A stretch of DNA of 64,000 nt from Hyphomicrobium sp. 12-62-95 (GTDB lineage: Bacteria > Pseudomonadota > Alphaproteobacteria > Rhizobiales > Hyphomicrobiaceae): NCBI GenBank assembly GCA_002279935.1, contig NCCZ01000001.1, positions 1-64,000 on the forward strand, given 5' to 3'. The notes beneath the pieces were generated by a model, which saw only the letters and a program-made list of their open reading frames with translations, did no database searches and was not told where the DNA came from. Shown in pieces: positions 1-10,456 of the stretch. How positions within the stretch are numbered: the first letter of the stretch is position 1; every line of letters begins with the position of its first letter. Position numbers and translations under genes: made by a program.

Positions 1-231
1 GGATGGCGGAGAATGATCGAACGAAACTCAGACCTGACGCCTGCGGCTATTCTCAACCAAGCCCTGCCTCACGCCCCAACTTGAAAGTCGAACAGAGCCA
101 GTCCGAATTGGGTCAGGCGCTGCCTTTTGCATGTCAACGCGGACGTCTGCTCAGTCTCTTAGACCGGACGCGACATTGGACCATTGTCAGCGGCATTGGT
201 CGCACGTTCGCTCCTGAATAACAGCGGCCGC

Positions 232-525
232 TCACCGTCTGCACGGATAGCCGGTGAAGATGCAGACGGTGCCGCCTTCGGCGGTGATGCAGCGTTCTTC
301 GCTGGTGTCAGCGTTGCCCCAGTTGGCGAAGTCCGTGCCGAGGTTTGGGGTCGCGCGGACTTTGCGGCGCCAGTTGGCGCGGGCTTTTGTTTTGGCGAGC
401 CAGAGAAAGCGGGCGGGTTCGCCGCGCGCGGAGATGGCTGCGTCGCTGCAGGTTTTGGCGGCGTCAGCGGGTGTGGCGGCCAGCGTGATGAGCAGTGCGG
501 CGAGGGTGTGGGTGTGCGGGCGCAT
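232..525 (-). CDS. small secreted protein of unknown function
   Basis: A 97-residue protein with an N-terminal signal peptide (hydrophobic residues about 8-20, cleavage near ADAA-KT). The mature part is about 75 residues with four cysteines (near residues 25, 78, 87 and 94), which could form two disulfides in the periplasm. The spacing resembles small secreted proteins found in Hyphomicrobiales, but I cannot name a function. It stands alone, with repeat-like palindromes behind its start. The Shine-Dalgarno is weak. Signal sequence and cysteines argue for a real gene. Confidence 0.6.
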   Translation of the reverse strand: MRPHTHTLAALLITLAATPADAAKTCSDAAISARGEPARFLWLAKTKARANWRRKVRATPNLGTDFANWGNADTSEERCITAEGGTVCIFTGYPCRR

Positions 526-616
526 GGGTGGGACTTCAGTTGTTGCGGTTTGCGGGAGATTAGCGGGAGTCGCGGGGTGGGGGATAGGCTTGTGCCGCTC
601 ATGCCGTTATTCCAGC

Positions 617-715
617 GAACGTCATCACCGCGTGAGCGGGGATTTGCGCATGGTCACTGTTGAGCGCTTTTGTTTGAAGCTTGGATGGGCCCCCGCCTTC
701 GCGCGGGTGACGGGC
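617..715. repeat. inverted pair of REP-like palindromes
   Basis: Two related palindromic units lie in opposite orientation. The unit at 621-643 reads GTCATCACCGC-GTGA-GCGGGGAT. The unit at 683-711 is the reverse form, with a CCCGC/GCGGG stem around CTTCGC and a GTGAC end. They resemble the GTCATCCCCGC...GCGGGGA palindromes dispersed through many alphaproteobacterial genomes. They fill the space between a small secreted gene and the end of the BcsS-like gene. Confidence 0.55.
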
Positions 716-748
716 TTTTCGTGATGCGCGTTGGGGAGCCGTTGGCTG

Positions 749-1612
749 CTAGAACTGCGTCAGCCAGTTAAGGGTGGCGTAGGGCTCGGGGGATGCTTCG
801 CCGGAGGAGGCGAAGCTGCCGCCTGAGACGCCGCCGGAAAGGGAGAGTTCGCCGCCGTCCCAGTCGTAGCGCAGGAAGAGGCCGGCGCGGGTGTAGTCGA
901 GCAGTTCGGTTTTGTCGTCGCGGTAGCAGGCGGCGCTGTCGTCCCAGCCCAGATCGCAATCGCTTTGATTGTCGAGGTTGAGCCAGCCTTCGATGCCGCC
1001 GCTCCAGTTTTCGGCGAAGCGCGCGCCGAGGCGGGAGCGGACGTTGCGCGTGTCGTGGGCGGTGTTCCAGGACGCGTCGAAGGAGGCGAAGCCGACGTCG
1101 CCGATGTTGAGCCAGAGTTCGAGGGCGCCTTTGAAGCCGATGTCGTCGCCGGAGACGAGGTTGTCGGGATCGAGCGGGGCGATCTCGTGGGTGAGATAGG
1201 AAATGCCGGCAAATGCTTTGGCGGTGAGCGGGCCCCAGCGTTCGAGGTAGCCGATCAGCGCGTCGCCGTAATAGGTGGCGGCGGCGAAGGATTGGATTTG
1301 CGGCGTGGGGCCGGTGCCGCGGTTGCCTTCATATTTGTATTGGCCGTAGCCGCCGGCGAGGCGCATGCGCCAGCCGGGTTCGTGGATATGGCCGAAGGGG
1401 GCGACGGTGACGCCGGAGTAGAGCAGCCAGTTGTCGCGGGCGATGTCGACGCCGGACCAGGTTTCGCGCCATTTCCAGATATCGCGCCAGGAGGGGCGTT
1501 CGTCGCCAGCGAGGGCCGGTGCAGCGAAGCTCAAGATGCATAGGGCGGCGAGAACCGTCGCTTGGACGGCTTTCGGCTGGGCCCGGACCGCATTGGGCAA
1601 GCACTCCCGCAT
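749..1612 (-). CDS. BcsS-like outer-membrane protein
   Basis: About 287 residues. A signal peptide ends near PALA-GD; the mature chain is rich in Trp, Tyr and Gly with alternating hydrophobic segments ending in Phe, as expected for an outer-membrane beta barrel. The N-terminal WSGVD...NWLLYSGVTVAPFG segment and overall length fit the BcsS family of alphaproteobacterial proteins associated with cellulose synthesis. No bcsA or bcsB lies nearby, so a role in cellulose export is only inferred from family. I chose ATG at 1612; GTG at 1621 is an alternative. Confidence 0.6.
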   Translation of the reverse strand: MRECLPNAVRAQPKAVQATVLAALCILSFAAPALAGDERPSWRDIWKWRETWSGVDIARDNWLLYSGVTVAPFGHIHEPGWRMRLAGGYGQYKYEGNRGTGPTPQIQSFAAATYYGDALIGYLERWGPLTAKAFAGISYLTHEIAPLDPDNLVSGDDIGFKGALELWLNIGDVGFASFDASWNTAHDTRNVRSRLGARFAENWSGGIEGWLNLDNQSDCDLGWDDSAACYRDDKTELLDYTRAGLFLRYDWDGGELSLSGGVSGGSFASSGEASPEPYATLNWLTQF

Positions 1613-1926
1613 CACGCGCACTCAACGCAACTCGAACGTGAACGGCGTTATGTTGAGTACGGACGGTGGGTGGTCAAATCACTTTTAACCAAGATTGTGA
1701 TTTTACATCAATAGGTTGCGTCTTTGTGGCGACTTTCTATCTAGGGTTGCTTTCGTGGGCGGGGTGCGTGGTCGGCGGGGTCATCGAGAAAAAGTGACGA
1801 AAGGCCAAGTTGAGATTTTTGCAATCGTAATAAAATAACCACTATACGAAGGCAGCTGATCAGCTCGACGCGCAGCTCAAAGACAAGCGTGACTCAACAA
1901 GCGTGACCCAAGAGGACGACCGCGTT
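1613..1926. other. AT-rich divergent intergenic region
   Basis: This region separates the minus-strand BcsS-like gene from the plus-strand phasin-like gene. It is visibly more AT-rich than the rest of the window, especially 1680-1710 and 1815-1850, so it probably carries promoters for both genes. No clear operator or RNA structure was seen. Confidence 0.5.
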
Positions 1927-2403
1927 ATGGACAAGCCCTCGCCGAACAATCCGCATATGCATGACTGGCTCGGGACGCAGAGCATGGGTCCGAAGCCGTT
2001 CGAACCGATGGCGTTCGATCCCAAGCAAATCATGGACGGCATGTCGGCCGCCGGTATGGGGCCGATGAAGGCGCTGACGATCCAGCAGATGGAGCTGATG
2101 ACGTTCTTCAGCCGGCGGGCGCAGGCGGTCCTGGGTATTCCACAGCGGCTGTCGCGGTGCCGGACGGCGGCCGATCTGGTCAATGAGCAGACGCGCTTCT
2201 GGCAGACGGCCATGTCGCAGTATCAAGACGCCACGACGCGGATTGCGTCGGCTTGGAGCGAGGCGTTCGCGTCGTCGCTGCCGACGGGAGCGGGACTGTC
2301 GGCTGGAGGCGTGGTGTTTCCCAAGGACGGTGGGCCGGCTGAAACGGAACGTCAGTCGCCGCGCAAGGCGGACGTGATCCGCATGCCCAACGGGCGCGAA
2401 TAA
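1927..2403 (+). CDS. phasin-like protein
   Basis: A 158-residue soluble protein. The central stretch (about residues 50-115) is amphipathic helix with the pattern seen in phasin family proteins: a run ending in IPQRLSRCRTAADL, then Q-x-R-F-W and a Tyr-rich helix. Phasins coat polyhydroxyalkanoate granules; related proteins exist without that role, so granule binding is inferred. I chose ATG at 1927 because AAGAGGA lies about 11 bases upstream; GTG at 1903 is an in-frame alternative. No PHA synthase gene is in the window. Confidence 0.6.
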   Translation: MDKPSPNNPHMHDWLGTQSMGPKPFEPMAFDPKQIMDGMSAAGMGPMKALTIQQMELMTFFSRRAQAVLGIPQRLSRCRTAADLVNEQTRFWQTAMSQYQDATTRIASAWSEAFASSLPTGAGLSAGGVVFPKDGGPAETERQSPRKADVIRMPNGRE

Positions 2404-2439
2404 TCGCTCCATCGCAAACGAGGTCGTGCCGCGTTTTCA

Positions 2440-3006
2440 TCAGGGGAGCGCGGCCAGGGCTTGGCTGAAACCGTTCAGTGAGAGCGGAATGCCGATGCCA
2501 GCTTCTTCCGACTGAAAGATGATGAAAATCGCGGTTTTTCCGCCGGAAAACTGACCGATGAGCTTATCATCGAGCGTGACCTGCGCGTAGCAGGCAAACG
2601 TGTGGCAGCGCAGGAATGGCGCGTGGCCGACATCGACATCGTCGATCTTGAGGCCGATGCCGGGCGGCAGCAAGACGCCAACGGGGGCGAAGACGCGCAG
2701 GACGCGCATGCCCTGCGAGAACTTCTGGAAATAGACGGTAAGTCCGACGTTGGGGCGGTCTTCGGCGGTGACGCTCTGGACGAGGGCGCAGACTTCGTTC
2801 TTGGCGCCGGCGGGCGGCGGCTTGCATACGACCTGCCAGTCGCCGTGCTGGGCCTTGATGGTGCCGTCGGCCATTTCCGGATTTTTGTTGTCTTGCGCGG
2901 CGGCGGGACCAGCTAGAGCGACGATCAGCGCTAGGCACGCGACGAGGTGCAGTGCGAGGCGGTGCAGTTGCGGCAGTGCAGCATGACGGGCGGGCATATG
3001 GGGCAT
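2440..3006 (-). CDS. invasion-associated locus B (IalB) family protein
   Basis: About 188 residues. A signal peptide ends at PAAA-QD, followed by the IalB fold: the GDWQVVC opening, a paired cysteine further on, the LPPGIGLKIDD segment, and a second pair in the LRCHTFACYA segment. IalB proteins are periplasmic and widespread in Hyphomicrobiales; they were named for a role in Bartonella invasion, but most family members have no known function. I chose ATG at 3006; starts at 3069 and 2997 are possible. It is divergent from the cytochrome oxidase operon. Confidence 0.75.
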   Translation of the reverse strand: MPHMPARHAALPQLHRLALHLVACLALIVALAGPAAAQDNKNPEMADGTIKAQHGDWQVVCKPPPAGAKNEVCALVQSVTAEDRPNVGLTVYFQKFSQGMRVLRVFAPVGVLLPPGIGLKIDDVDVGHAPFLRCHTFACYAQVTLDDKLIGQFSGGKTAIFIIFQSEEAGIGIPLSLNGFSQALAALP

Positions 3007-3534
3007 GGGGCGAACGATCTCGCGTTTGGTCGACGCCGGGCGCGACACGGGCGCACAGTTGTGTCCCATCAGGCGTCCGACAAGGAGAGCCGGTGCATGG
3101 ACCTACCATGGCCGGCGGCATCCGTTCGCCCAGGAAAGAGGCCGAAGCGAGACGATTTCAACAGTTTGGCGTCAGTGTTGCGCGCCGGGGGGAACGCCAA
3201 CGTTGCCGCGTCAGGTATGGATGACTTGGTGCGGACAATTGTCGCAAAAAACTTGACTTAGACCGGAGTTGCAGGTTGTTCTGACCGCGACGAAGGGGAA
3301 GATCGTCGCACGCGGATGATAAGATGCAAAAGCGCATGCCAGCATGGACTTCAGGCCTGCATATCGCTTTGGCTTCTCGGGTTGCAGGACGGCAGGACAG
3401 CGGCTGATTTCTTGGCCCGCCGACGCTGATCTCTCATCGCCCGTCATCTCAACCGGAAATACCTCCGGCTTTCGGCGCGTCCCCTGATCGACGAAAAGGC
3501 CCGGCACGAACCGGTCCGGTCTGGGGAGAATGGC
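3007..3534. promoter_or_regulatory. divergent intergenic region before the cox operon
   Basis: About 530 bases without a convincing gene between the IalB-family gene (minus) and coxB (plus). A palindrome GACAATTGTC lies at 3234-3243 inside a larger GCG...CGC frame, followed by an A-run and a TTGACT hexamer at 3253-3258 that could be a -35 box. The matching -10 is poor. The palindrome weakly resembles the GCG...GNCGC sites bound by RegA/ActR-type regulators that control oxidase genes, but the centre does not fit, so this is only a candidate operator. Confidence 0.35.
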
Positions 3535-4455
3535 ATGACGACACGTTTTTGGACACTTGGAGCGCTGGCGATTCTCGCCGCGATCGCCGGTGCATTTGGC
3601 GCCGCCGATCCGGCGCTGGCCGTGCAGGGTTACTCGGAGCCGGGCCAGATCGGCCTGCAGCGGCCGGTGACGGAAGTCGCGCGCGACATTCATTCGTTTT
3701 ATGATCTCGTCAACATCATCATCATCGCGATCACGCTCTTCGTTCTCGGGCTGATGCTTTATGTGATGGTTCGGTTCCGGGAATCCAAGAACCCCGTGCC
3801 GTCGAAAACGACCCACAACACGCTTTTGGAAGTGGCGTGGACGGTCGTGCCGATCCTGATCCTCGTTGCCATCGCGATCCCGTCGTTCAAGCTTCTGATG
3901 CTCCAGTACACGTATCCGAAGGCGGACGTGACGATTAAGGCTATCGGGAACGCCTGGTTTTGGGAACACGAGTATCCGGGCACGACTCCGGAGGACAAGA
4001 CGTTCACGGTAACTTCGAACATGCTCTCCGACGAGGAAGTCGCTGAGAAGGCAAAGGCCACGGGTCTTCCGGTGCCGCGGCTGCTTTCGGTCGACAACGA
4101 AATCGTCGTGCCGGTGAACAAGGTCGTGCACATGCTCGTCACGTCGAACGATGTGATCCACAACTGGACCATTCCGTCGTTCGGTTCGAAGATCGACGCC
4201 GTTCCCGGCCGTCTGACCTCGACGTGGTTCCGCGCTGAAGAGCAAGGCATCTTCTACGGCCAGTGCTCGGAACTGTGCGGGATGAACCACGCCTTCATGC
4301 CGATTGCCGTGCGTGTCGTCAGCCAGGACGTCTACGACCAGTGGACTGGCGCGCTGAAGGCCGGCGACCGGAAGAAGGCGAAGGAGATCACCGATCGCGT
4401 CGCGCTGGAACATGCGGGCGTTAAGTCGGTTGCCGACGCTTCGGATAAGAATTGA
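3535..4455 (+). CDS. coxB: cytochrome c oxidase subunit II
   Basis: Subunit II of the aa3-type oxidase, which takes electrons from cytochrome c through its CuA centre. The 306-residue protein has a signal sequence (about 1-29), two membrane helices (about 55-78 and 97-120) and a periplasmic cupredoxin domain. CuA ligands are all visible: His209, then Cys244, Cys248, His252 and Met255 in the CSELCGMNH segment. It opens the operon coxB-coxA-ctaB-ctaG-coxC, and coxA follows after 84 bases. Confidence 0.97.
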   Translation: MTTRFWTLGALAILAAIAGAFGAADPALAVQGYSEPGQIGLQRPVTEVARDIHSFYDLVNIIIIAITLFVLGLMLYVMVRFRESKNPVPSKTTHNTLLEVAWTVVPILILVAIAIPSFKLLMLQYTYPKADVTIKAIGNAWFWEHEYPGTTPEDKTFTVTSNMLSDEEVAEKAKATGLPVPRLLSVDNEIVVPVNKVVHMLVTSNDVIHNWTIPSFGSKIDAVPGRLTSTWFRAEEQGIFYGQCSELCGMNHAFMPIAVRVVSQDVYDQWTGALKAGDRKKAKEITDRVALEHAGVKSVADASDKN

Positions 4456-4470
4456 GCCACTGCAGATTGA

Positions 4471-6159
<1,689 letters not shown>

Positions 6160-6167
6160 AAGTACCG

Positions 6168-6200
6168 AACCCGGCTGGCCGAGAGGCCGGCCGGGTTTAT
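6168..6200 (+). terminator. hairpin between coxA and ctaB
   Basis: Nine bases after the coxA stop lies a stem-loop with arms at 6168-6180 and 6185-6197 (13 base pairs, one mismatch) around a GAGA tetraloop. A short TTTATT follows. The U-tract is weak, so it may act as a partial terminator or as an RNA-stabilising end that keeps subunit I message above assembly-factor message. Confidence 0.55.
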
Positions 6201-6300
6201 TCACCCCAAGGCTACTCATGCCCGGCGATAGAACCGGGCGACGGCGTGGCGGAACACTTTAGGAAACGCCCGGAAACGGGTTTCAACCGACAGAGCCATA

Positions 6301-7266
6301 ATGGCCGAGGTTTTGGTACGGGATAATCGCACGATGACGACCGCCGGAGCACAGGCCGAGAGCCCGGAAGCGCTGAAGCTTCTGGAACCCAGCATCAGCG
6401 ATTTCGTGACGCTGATGAAGCCGCGCGTGATGACGCTCGTCATTCTGACAGCTGTGGCCGGTATGCTGGTTGCGCCGGGTGCGATTCATCCGGTGATCGG
6501 GCTGATCGCGATTATTGCGATCTCGGCGGGTGCCGGAGCGTCTGGCGCTCTCAACATGTGGTATGACGCCGACATCGATCAGAACATGGCGCGGACGGCG
6601 GCTCGCCCCATTCCGCGCGGACGTGTGACGCCGGATGAGTCGCTGCAGTTCGGCGGCGTGCTCGCGGTCATTTCGGTGATGACGCTCGGGGTGCTCGTCA
6701 ACTGGGTGGCGGGTGCGCTGCTGGCCCTGACGATCTTCTACTATCTCTTCATCTACACGATGTGGCTGAAGCGGCTGACACCGCAGAATATCGTGATCGG
6801 CGGGGCGGCTGGCGCTTTCCCGCCCATGATCGGCTGGGCGGCGGTGACGGGCAGCGTGAGCCTGGAAAGCATCCTGCTGTTCCTCATCATCTTCATGTGG
6901 ACGCCGCCGCATTTCTGGGCTCTGGCGCTGTTGCGGTCGCGCGATTACGAGCGCGTGGGCGTGCCGATGCTGCCGGTGGTGGCGGGCCCTGCGGAGACAC
7001 GCAAACAGATCCTTCTCTATTCGATCGCGCTGGTGCCGTTGGCGATTTTGCCGGCGTTCATCGGGCTCGGCGGCGTAACGTATGGCGTTGCATCCGTGGT
7101 GCTTGGCGCGATCTTCCTGTGGTTTGCCGTCGATGTCTGGCGGATCACCGAAGGGCGCGAAGCGGACAAGGCCTGCAAGCGGCTCTTCTGGTTTTCCATC
7201 CTCTATCTCTACGCGCTGTTCGCGATCCTCGTCATCGAGGGCGCGATGAACCGCCTATTGGCGTGA
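6301..7266 (+). CDS. ctaB: protoheme IX farnesyltransferase (heme O synthase)
   Basis: A UbiA-family prenyltransferase (321 residues, about nine membrane helices) that attaches a farnesyl group to heme b, giving heme O, the precursor of heme A used by CoxA. The N-x3-D-x3-D motif (NMWYDADID near residue 82-90) binds the prenyl diphosphate, and the YTMWLKR and GAFPPMIGW segments are typical of CtaB/COX10. ATG at 6334 is an alternative start, giving a protein 11 residues shorter. The next small gene begins 11 bases after the stop. Confidence 0.96.
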   Translation: MAEVLVRDNRTMTTAGAQAESPEALKLLEPSISDFVTLMKPRVMTLVILTAVAGMLVAPGAIHPVIGLIAIIAISAGAGASGALNMWYDADIDQNMARTAARPIPRGRVTPDESLQFGGVLAVISVMTLGVLVNWVAGALLALTIFYYLFIYTMWLKRLTPQNIVIGGAAGAFPPMIGWAAVTGSVSLESILLFLIIFMWTPPHFWALALLRSRDYERVGVPMLPVVAGPAETRKQILLYSIALVPLAILPAFIGLGGVTYGVASVVLGAIFLWFAVDVWRITEGREADKACKRLFWFSILYLYALFAILVIEGAMNRLLA

Positions 7267-7277
7267 AAGGAACTCGC

Positions 7278-7454
7278 GTGAACGATATGTCCAACACGAT
7301 CTCTGGGACTGACGCGGCGGTGGCTGCCGCCGAAAAGAAACGCCGCCGTCTGCGGTCGATTGCGATCGCACTCGGGCTTGGGTTCTTGGTGATCATGTTC
7401 TACGCGGCGACGATCGTGCATCTGGGCGGCAGCGTCGCCAATCGCAGCATCTGA
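7278..7454 (+). CDS. 58-residue membrane protein of the cox operon (CoxF-like)
   Basis: A short protein with a charged N-terminus (KKRRR near residues 21-25) and one membrane helix (about 28-47). Small single-helix proteins occupy this exact slot between ctaB and ctaG in many alphaproteobacterial cox operons and are annotated as CoxF-like or oxidase assembly proteins. The start is GTG at 7278, preceded by AGGA with six bases between; ATG at 7287 is the alternative. A role in oxidase assembly is inferred from position only. Confidence 0.75.
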   Translation: MNDMSNTISGTDAAVAAAEKKRRRLRSIAIALGLGFLVIMFYAATIVHLGGSVANRSI

Positions 7455-7468
7455 GGGAGACGGCCAAC

Positions 7469-8098
7469 GTGACGGCAGATAACCCACAGACGGCACCGCG
7501 CACGACGCCTAAGAGCGACACGAAAGTGGCGCTGATGTGCGTGGGCGGCGTGGTGACCATGGTGTGCGCCGCCTATGCGGCGGTGCCGCTCTACCAGATG
7601 TTCTGTCAGGTGACGGGACTGGGCGGCACGACGCAGAAGGCGGAAAAGCCGTCGGATGTGATGCTCAATCGCACGGTGACGGTGCGGTTCGACTCGAACG
7701 TTTCGTCGAAGCTCGGCTGGACGTTCGAGCCCGTGCAGCGGACGGTGGAAGCGCACATCGGCGAGAACATGCTGGTGTTTTATCGCGCGACGAATACGAG
7801 CGACCGCAAGGTGACGGGGACGGCCACGTTCAATGTGGCGCCGGACGCGGCGGGCCTCTTCTTCAGCAAGATCGAATGTTTCTGCTTCAAGGAGCAGACG
7901 CTGGAGCCGGGGCAGTCAATCGAGATGCCAGTGTCGTTTTTCGTCGATCCGAGTCTGGTGATGGATCCGGAAGCGTCGCGGCTGAAGGAAATCACGTTGT
8001 CGTACACGTTCTATCCCGTGGAAGGGGCGAAGGCGGCGGCGACGGATCCAGTTCAAGTCGATACGACAGCCGACACGGTGAAGGATAATAGAAGCTAG
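7469..8098 (+). CDS. ctaG: cytochrome c oxidase assembly protein CtaG/Cox11
   Basis: Cox11-type copper chaperone that delivers copper to the CuB site of subunit I. The 209-residue protein has one N-terminal membrane helix (about 22-42) followed by the [11 protein letters not shown] segment and a periplasmic immunoglobulin-like domain. The copper-binding CFCF motif is at Cys137 and Cys139. It starts with GTG, with GAGGGAGA eight bases upstream, and sits 14 bases after the small CoxF-like gene. Confidence 0.96.
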   Translation: MTADNPQTAPRTTPKSDTKVALMCVGGVVTMVCAAYAAVPLYQMFCQVTGLGGTTQKAEKPSDVMLNRTVTVRFDSNVSSKLGWTFEPVQRTVEAHIGENMLVFYRATNTSDRKVTGTATFNVAPDAAGLFFSKIECFCFKEQTLEPGQSIEMPVSFFVDPSLVMDPEASRLKEITLSYTFYPVEGAKAAATDPVQVDTTADTVKDNRS

Positions 8099-8153
8099 TT
8101 TCGCGGCGCGGTCTGGCAGGATCGCGGTGCAAGACAAAAGTCCGGAGGTCCGG

Positions 8154-9134
8154 ATGCAACAAGAGACGACGGGGAAGACGACCATGGCGCATGCCAATCA
8201 GCACGACTATCACCTGCTCGAGCCGAGCCCATGGCCGATCATGGCATCGCTGTCGGCCTTCGTGTCGGCCATCGGCGCCATCATCTGGATGCGGTCGACG
8301 GGTGGCGGCGCGGGGCTGTTCGGCGTGTCGGGTCCGGGCGTGTTCGCGGTGGGCATGTTCGGCCTGCTGGCGGTGGCGTTCATGTGGTGGCGCGACGTCG
8401 TTATCGAAGCTGAAACGGGCTTCCACACGCCGGTGGTGCAGATCCATCAGCGCTACGGGATGCTTCTGTTTATCGCCTCGGAAGTGATGTTCTTCGTCGC
8501 CTGGTTCTGGGCGTACTTCGATATCGCGCTGTTCCCCAACGGCACGTATTCCTACGAGAATATGCAGCAAGCGGTTGGCATGGTGAAGCGCAACGAGTTG
8601 ACCGGCGGGGTTTGGCCGCCGGTGCCCGTGGAAATGACCGAAGCGACGATCCCGGCGACGGGCGCGCCTGCTGAGGGTTACTTCAAGGGGACGTTCGATC
8701 CTTGGGGTTTGCCACTTATCAATACACTGGTTCTGCTGCTGTCGGGCTGCACGGTGACGTGGGCGCATCACGCGCTGCTCGTCAACAAGCGTGGTCAGTT
8801 GATTGCGGGTCTCGCCATCACGGTGGCGCTGGGCGCGCTGTTCACGGTGCTGCAGTACATCGAGTACGGCCATGCCGCGTTCACATTCGCCGGGCATTCG
8901 TACGGTTCGACGTTCTTCATGGCGACGGGCTTCCACGGCGCGCATGTCATCATCGGTACGATCTTCCTGTTCGTGTGCATGCTGCGCGCGATGAAGGGCC
9001 ATTTCACGCCCAAGCAGCACTTCGGGTTCGAAGCGGCGGCTTGGTACTGGCACTTCGTCGACGTGGTCTGGCTGTTCCTGTTCGCCACCATCTACGTGTG
9101 GGGTGCCGGCGAAATGGCCGGCGCGGCGCACTAA
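8154..9134 (+). CDS. coxC: cytochrome c oxidase subunit III
   Basis: Subunit III of the aa3 oxidase, a lipid-binding helical bundle that stabilises subunit I. About 326 residues with seven membrane helices; the [13 protein letters not shown] opening and the closing segment [17 protein letters not shown] are diagnostic. A 50-residue insert (about 140-185) precedes the helix-rich second half, as in other bacterial COX3. I chose ATG at 8154 because GGAGG lies five bases upstream; ATG at 8184 would remove ten residues and also fits the family. Confidence 0.96.
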   Translation: MQQETTGKTTMAHANQHDYHLLEPSPWPIMASLSAFVSAIGAIIWMRSTGGGAGLFGVSGPGVFAVGMFGLLAVAFMWWRDVVIEAETGFHTPVVQIHQRYGMLLFIASEVMFFVAWFWAYFDIALFPNGTYSYENMQQAVGMVKRNELTGGVWPPVPVEMTEATIPATGAPAEGYFKGTFDPWGLPLINTLVLLLSGCTVTWAHHALLVNKRGQLIAGLAITVALGALFTVLQYIEYGHAAFTFAGHSYGSTFFMATGFHGAHVIIGTIFLFVCMLRAMKGHFTPKQHFGFEAAAWYWHFVDVVWLFLFATIYVWGAGEMAGAAH

Positions 9135-9168
9135 TCCGGTTTAAGCCGGAGACACTCGAGGCTTCGGG

Positions 9169-9192
9169 AGGGCGGCTCGGTTGGGCCGCCCT
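9169..9192 (+). other. intercistronic hairpin after coxC
   Basis: Arms AGGGCGGC and GCCGCCCT pair perfectly around an eight-base loop between coxC and the DUF983 gene. No U-tract follows, so it is more likely an mRNA-stabilising element than a terminator. Confidence 0.4.
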
Positions 9193-9214
9193 TGCCGCTT
9201 CAAGGGGACGTTCG

Positions 9215-9580
9215 ATGAGTGACAGCAAGGTGAGCGTGCTTCGCAGTGCTGTGCTGGCGCGGTGCCCGAAGTGCGGGCAGGGTCCGCTGTTCCGGCAGGT
9301 GCTCGTGTTGCGCGATAATTGCTCGCATTGCGGGCTCGACTACGCGTTCATCGATACGGGCGACGGGCCGGCGGTGTTTGCGATTTTCATTTTGGGGTTC
9401 GTGGTGCTGGGCGCGGCGCTGTGGTTCGAGTTCACATTCAATCCAGCGGTCTGGATGCACGTGGTGCTGTGGGGCCTGCTGACGCCGCTGATCGCGCTCG
9501 GGCTGCTGCGTTTCCTGAAGGCGCTGCTGACGGCGCTGCAATACAAGCACAAAGCCGAGGAAGGGCGCCTCGTGCGCTGA
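9215..9580 (+). CDS. DUF983 family membrane protein
   Basis: A 121-residue protein with two CxxC knuckles near its N-terminus (CPKCGQGPLF and CSHCGLDY), likely a small zinc ribbon, followed by two membrane helices (about 50-70 and 76-98). DUF983 genes sit between coxC and surf1 in many Hyphomicrobiales, suggesting a link with oxidase biogenesis, although the molecular function is unknown. ATG at 9215 is preceded by AAGGGGA. The stop is 30 bases before surf1. Confidence 0.85.
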   Translation: MSDSKVSVLRSAVLARCPKCGQGPLFRQVLVLRDNCSHCGLDYAFIDTGDGPAVFAIFILGFVVLGAALWFEFTFNPAVWMHVVLWGLLTPLIALGLLRFLKALLTALQYKHKAEEGRLVR

Positions 9581-9610
9581 GGCGACGCGGGGGTTCAACG
9601 GACAGGTCCA

Positions 9611-10372
9611 ATGCTGGCACGTTTGCGTGACGCGAAACTTCTGGTGCCGACGATCATGGTCGCGCTGTCGCTTCCCATTTTGATCGGGTTCGGGTTCTGG
9701 CAGCTCGAGCGGCTGGCGTGGAAGGAAGGCCTGATCACGGCCATCACCGAGCGGACGAAAGCGGAGCCGGTGGATGTGGGCGCGTTCTTCGATGGGCTCG
9801 CGGGCAAGCCGCTGGAGGCCGGCGAATATACGCGCGTGACCGCGCGGGGGCGGTTTGTGCATGACAAGGAGCTCTATCTCTATGCGCCGAGTTCGACGCA
9901 GGGGCCGGGGTTTCATGTCGTGACGCCGTTCGTTCTGGCGGGGACGGAGCGGGTGTTGCTCATCAATCGAGGGTTTGTGCCGGAAGGGATGCGCGATCCG
10001 GCGGCGCGGGCCGAGGGGCAGGTGAGCGGCGAGACGACAGTGACAGGGCTTGTGCGGCAGCCAGGCACGCAGGCGCGGTTCGTGCCGGAGAACGACGCAA
10101 AAGCGAATTTGTGGTTCTGGCGGGACTTCGATGGGATGATGGCGGCAGCGTTCGGGACGAGCGCACGGCCGGGACAGCCGATGCCGCTTTATATCGATGC
10201 GGAGGCTGCGGCGCCGGGTGGATGGCCAAAGGGCGGGGCGACGGAGTTGAAGCTGCCCAACCGGCATCTGGAATATGCGTTGACGTGGTTCGGGTTGGCG
10301 GCAGCACTTGCGGCGATATTTGTTATGTACGCGGGCGGGCGTTTGCGCGGCACGACGGCGCCCGGCGGGTAA
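9611..10372 (+). CDS. SURF1 family cytochrome oxidase biogenesis protein
   Basis: Membrane protein that helps insert heme A into subunit I. The 253-residue protein has the SURF1 arrangement: an N-terminal helix (about 13-31) running into the conserved GFWQLER motif, a large periplasmic domain containing VLLINRGFVPEG, and a C-terminal helix (about 222-242) after NRHLEYALTWFGLA. It closes the oxidase part of the operon; thrC follows 84 bases later on the same strand. Confidence 0.93.
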   Translation: MLARLRDAKLLVPTIMVALSLPILIGFGFWQLERLAWKEGLITAITERTKAEPVDVGAFFDGLAGKPLEAGEYTRVTARGRFVHDKELYLYAPSSTQGPGFHVVTPFVLAGTERVLLINRGFVPEGMRDPAARAEGQVSGETTVTGLVRQPGTQARFVPENDAKANLWFWRDFDGMMAAAFGTSARPGQPMPLYIDAEAAAPGGWPKGGATELKLPNRHLEYALTWFGLAAALAAIFVMYAGGRLRGTTAPGG

Positions 10373-10456
10373 GATTTACAACCTATTGCATACGGCCAAC
10401 TGCGCCGCACGTTGGTTCGCGACGCCCCTCCCTCGACTGACGAAAGCTCTCTGCAC

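Noticed and set aside
3..221. A 72-codon open frame at the left edge
   Set aside because: No ribosome binding site, no recognisable domain, biased composition; it looks like chance, although it touches the window edge.
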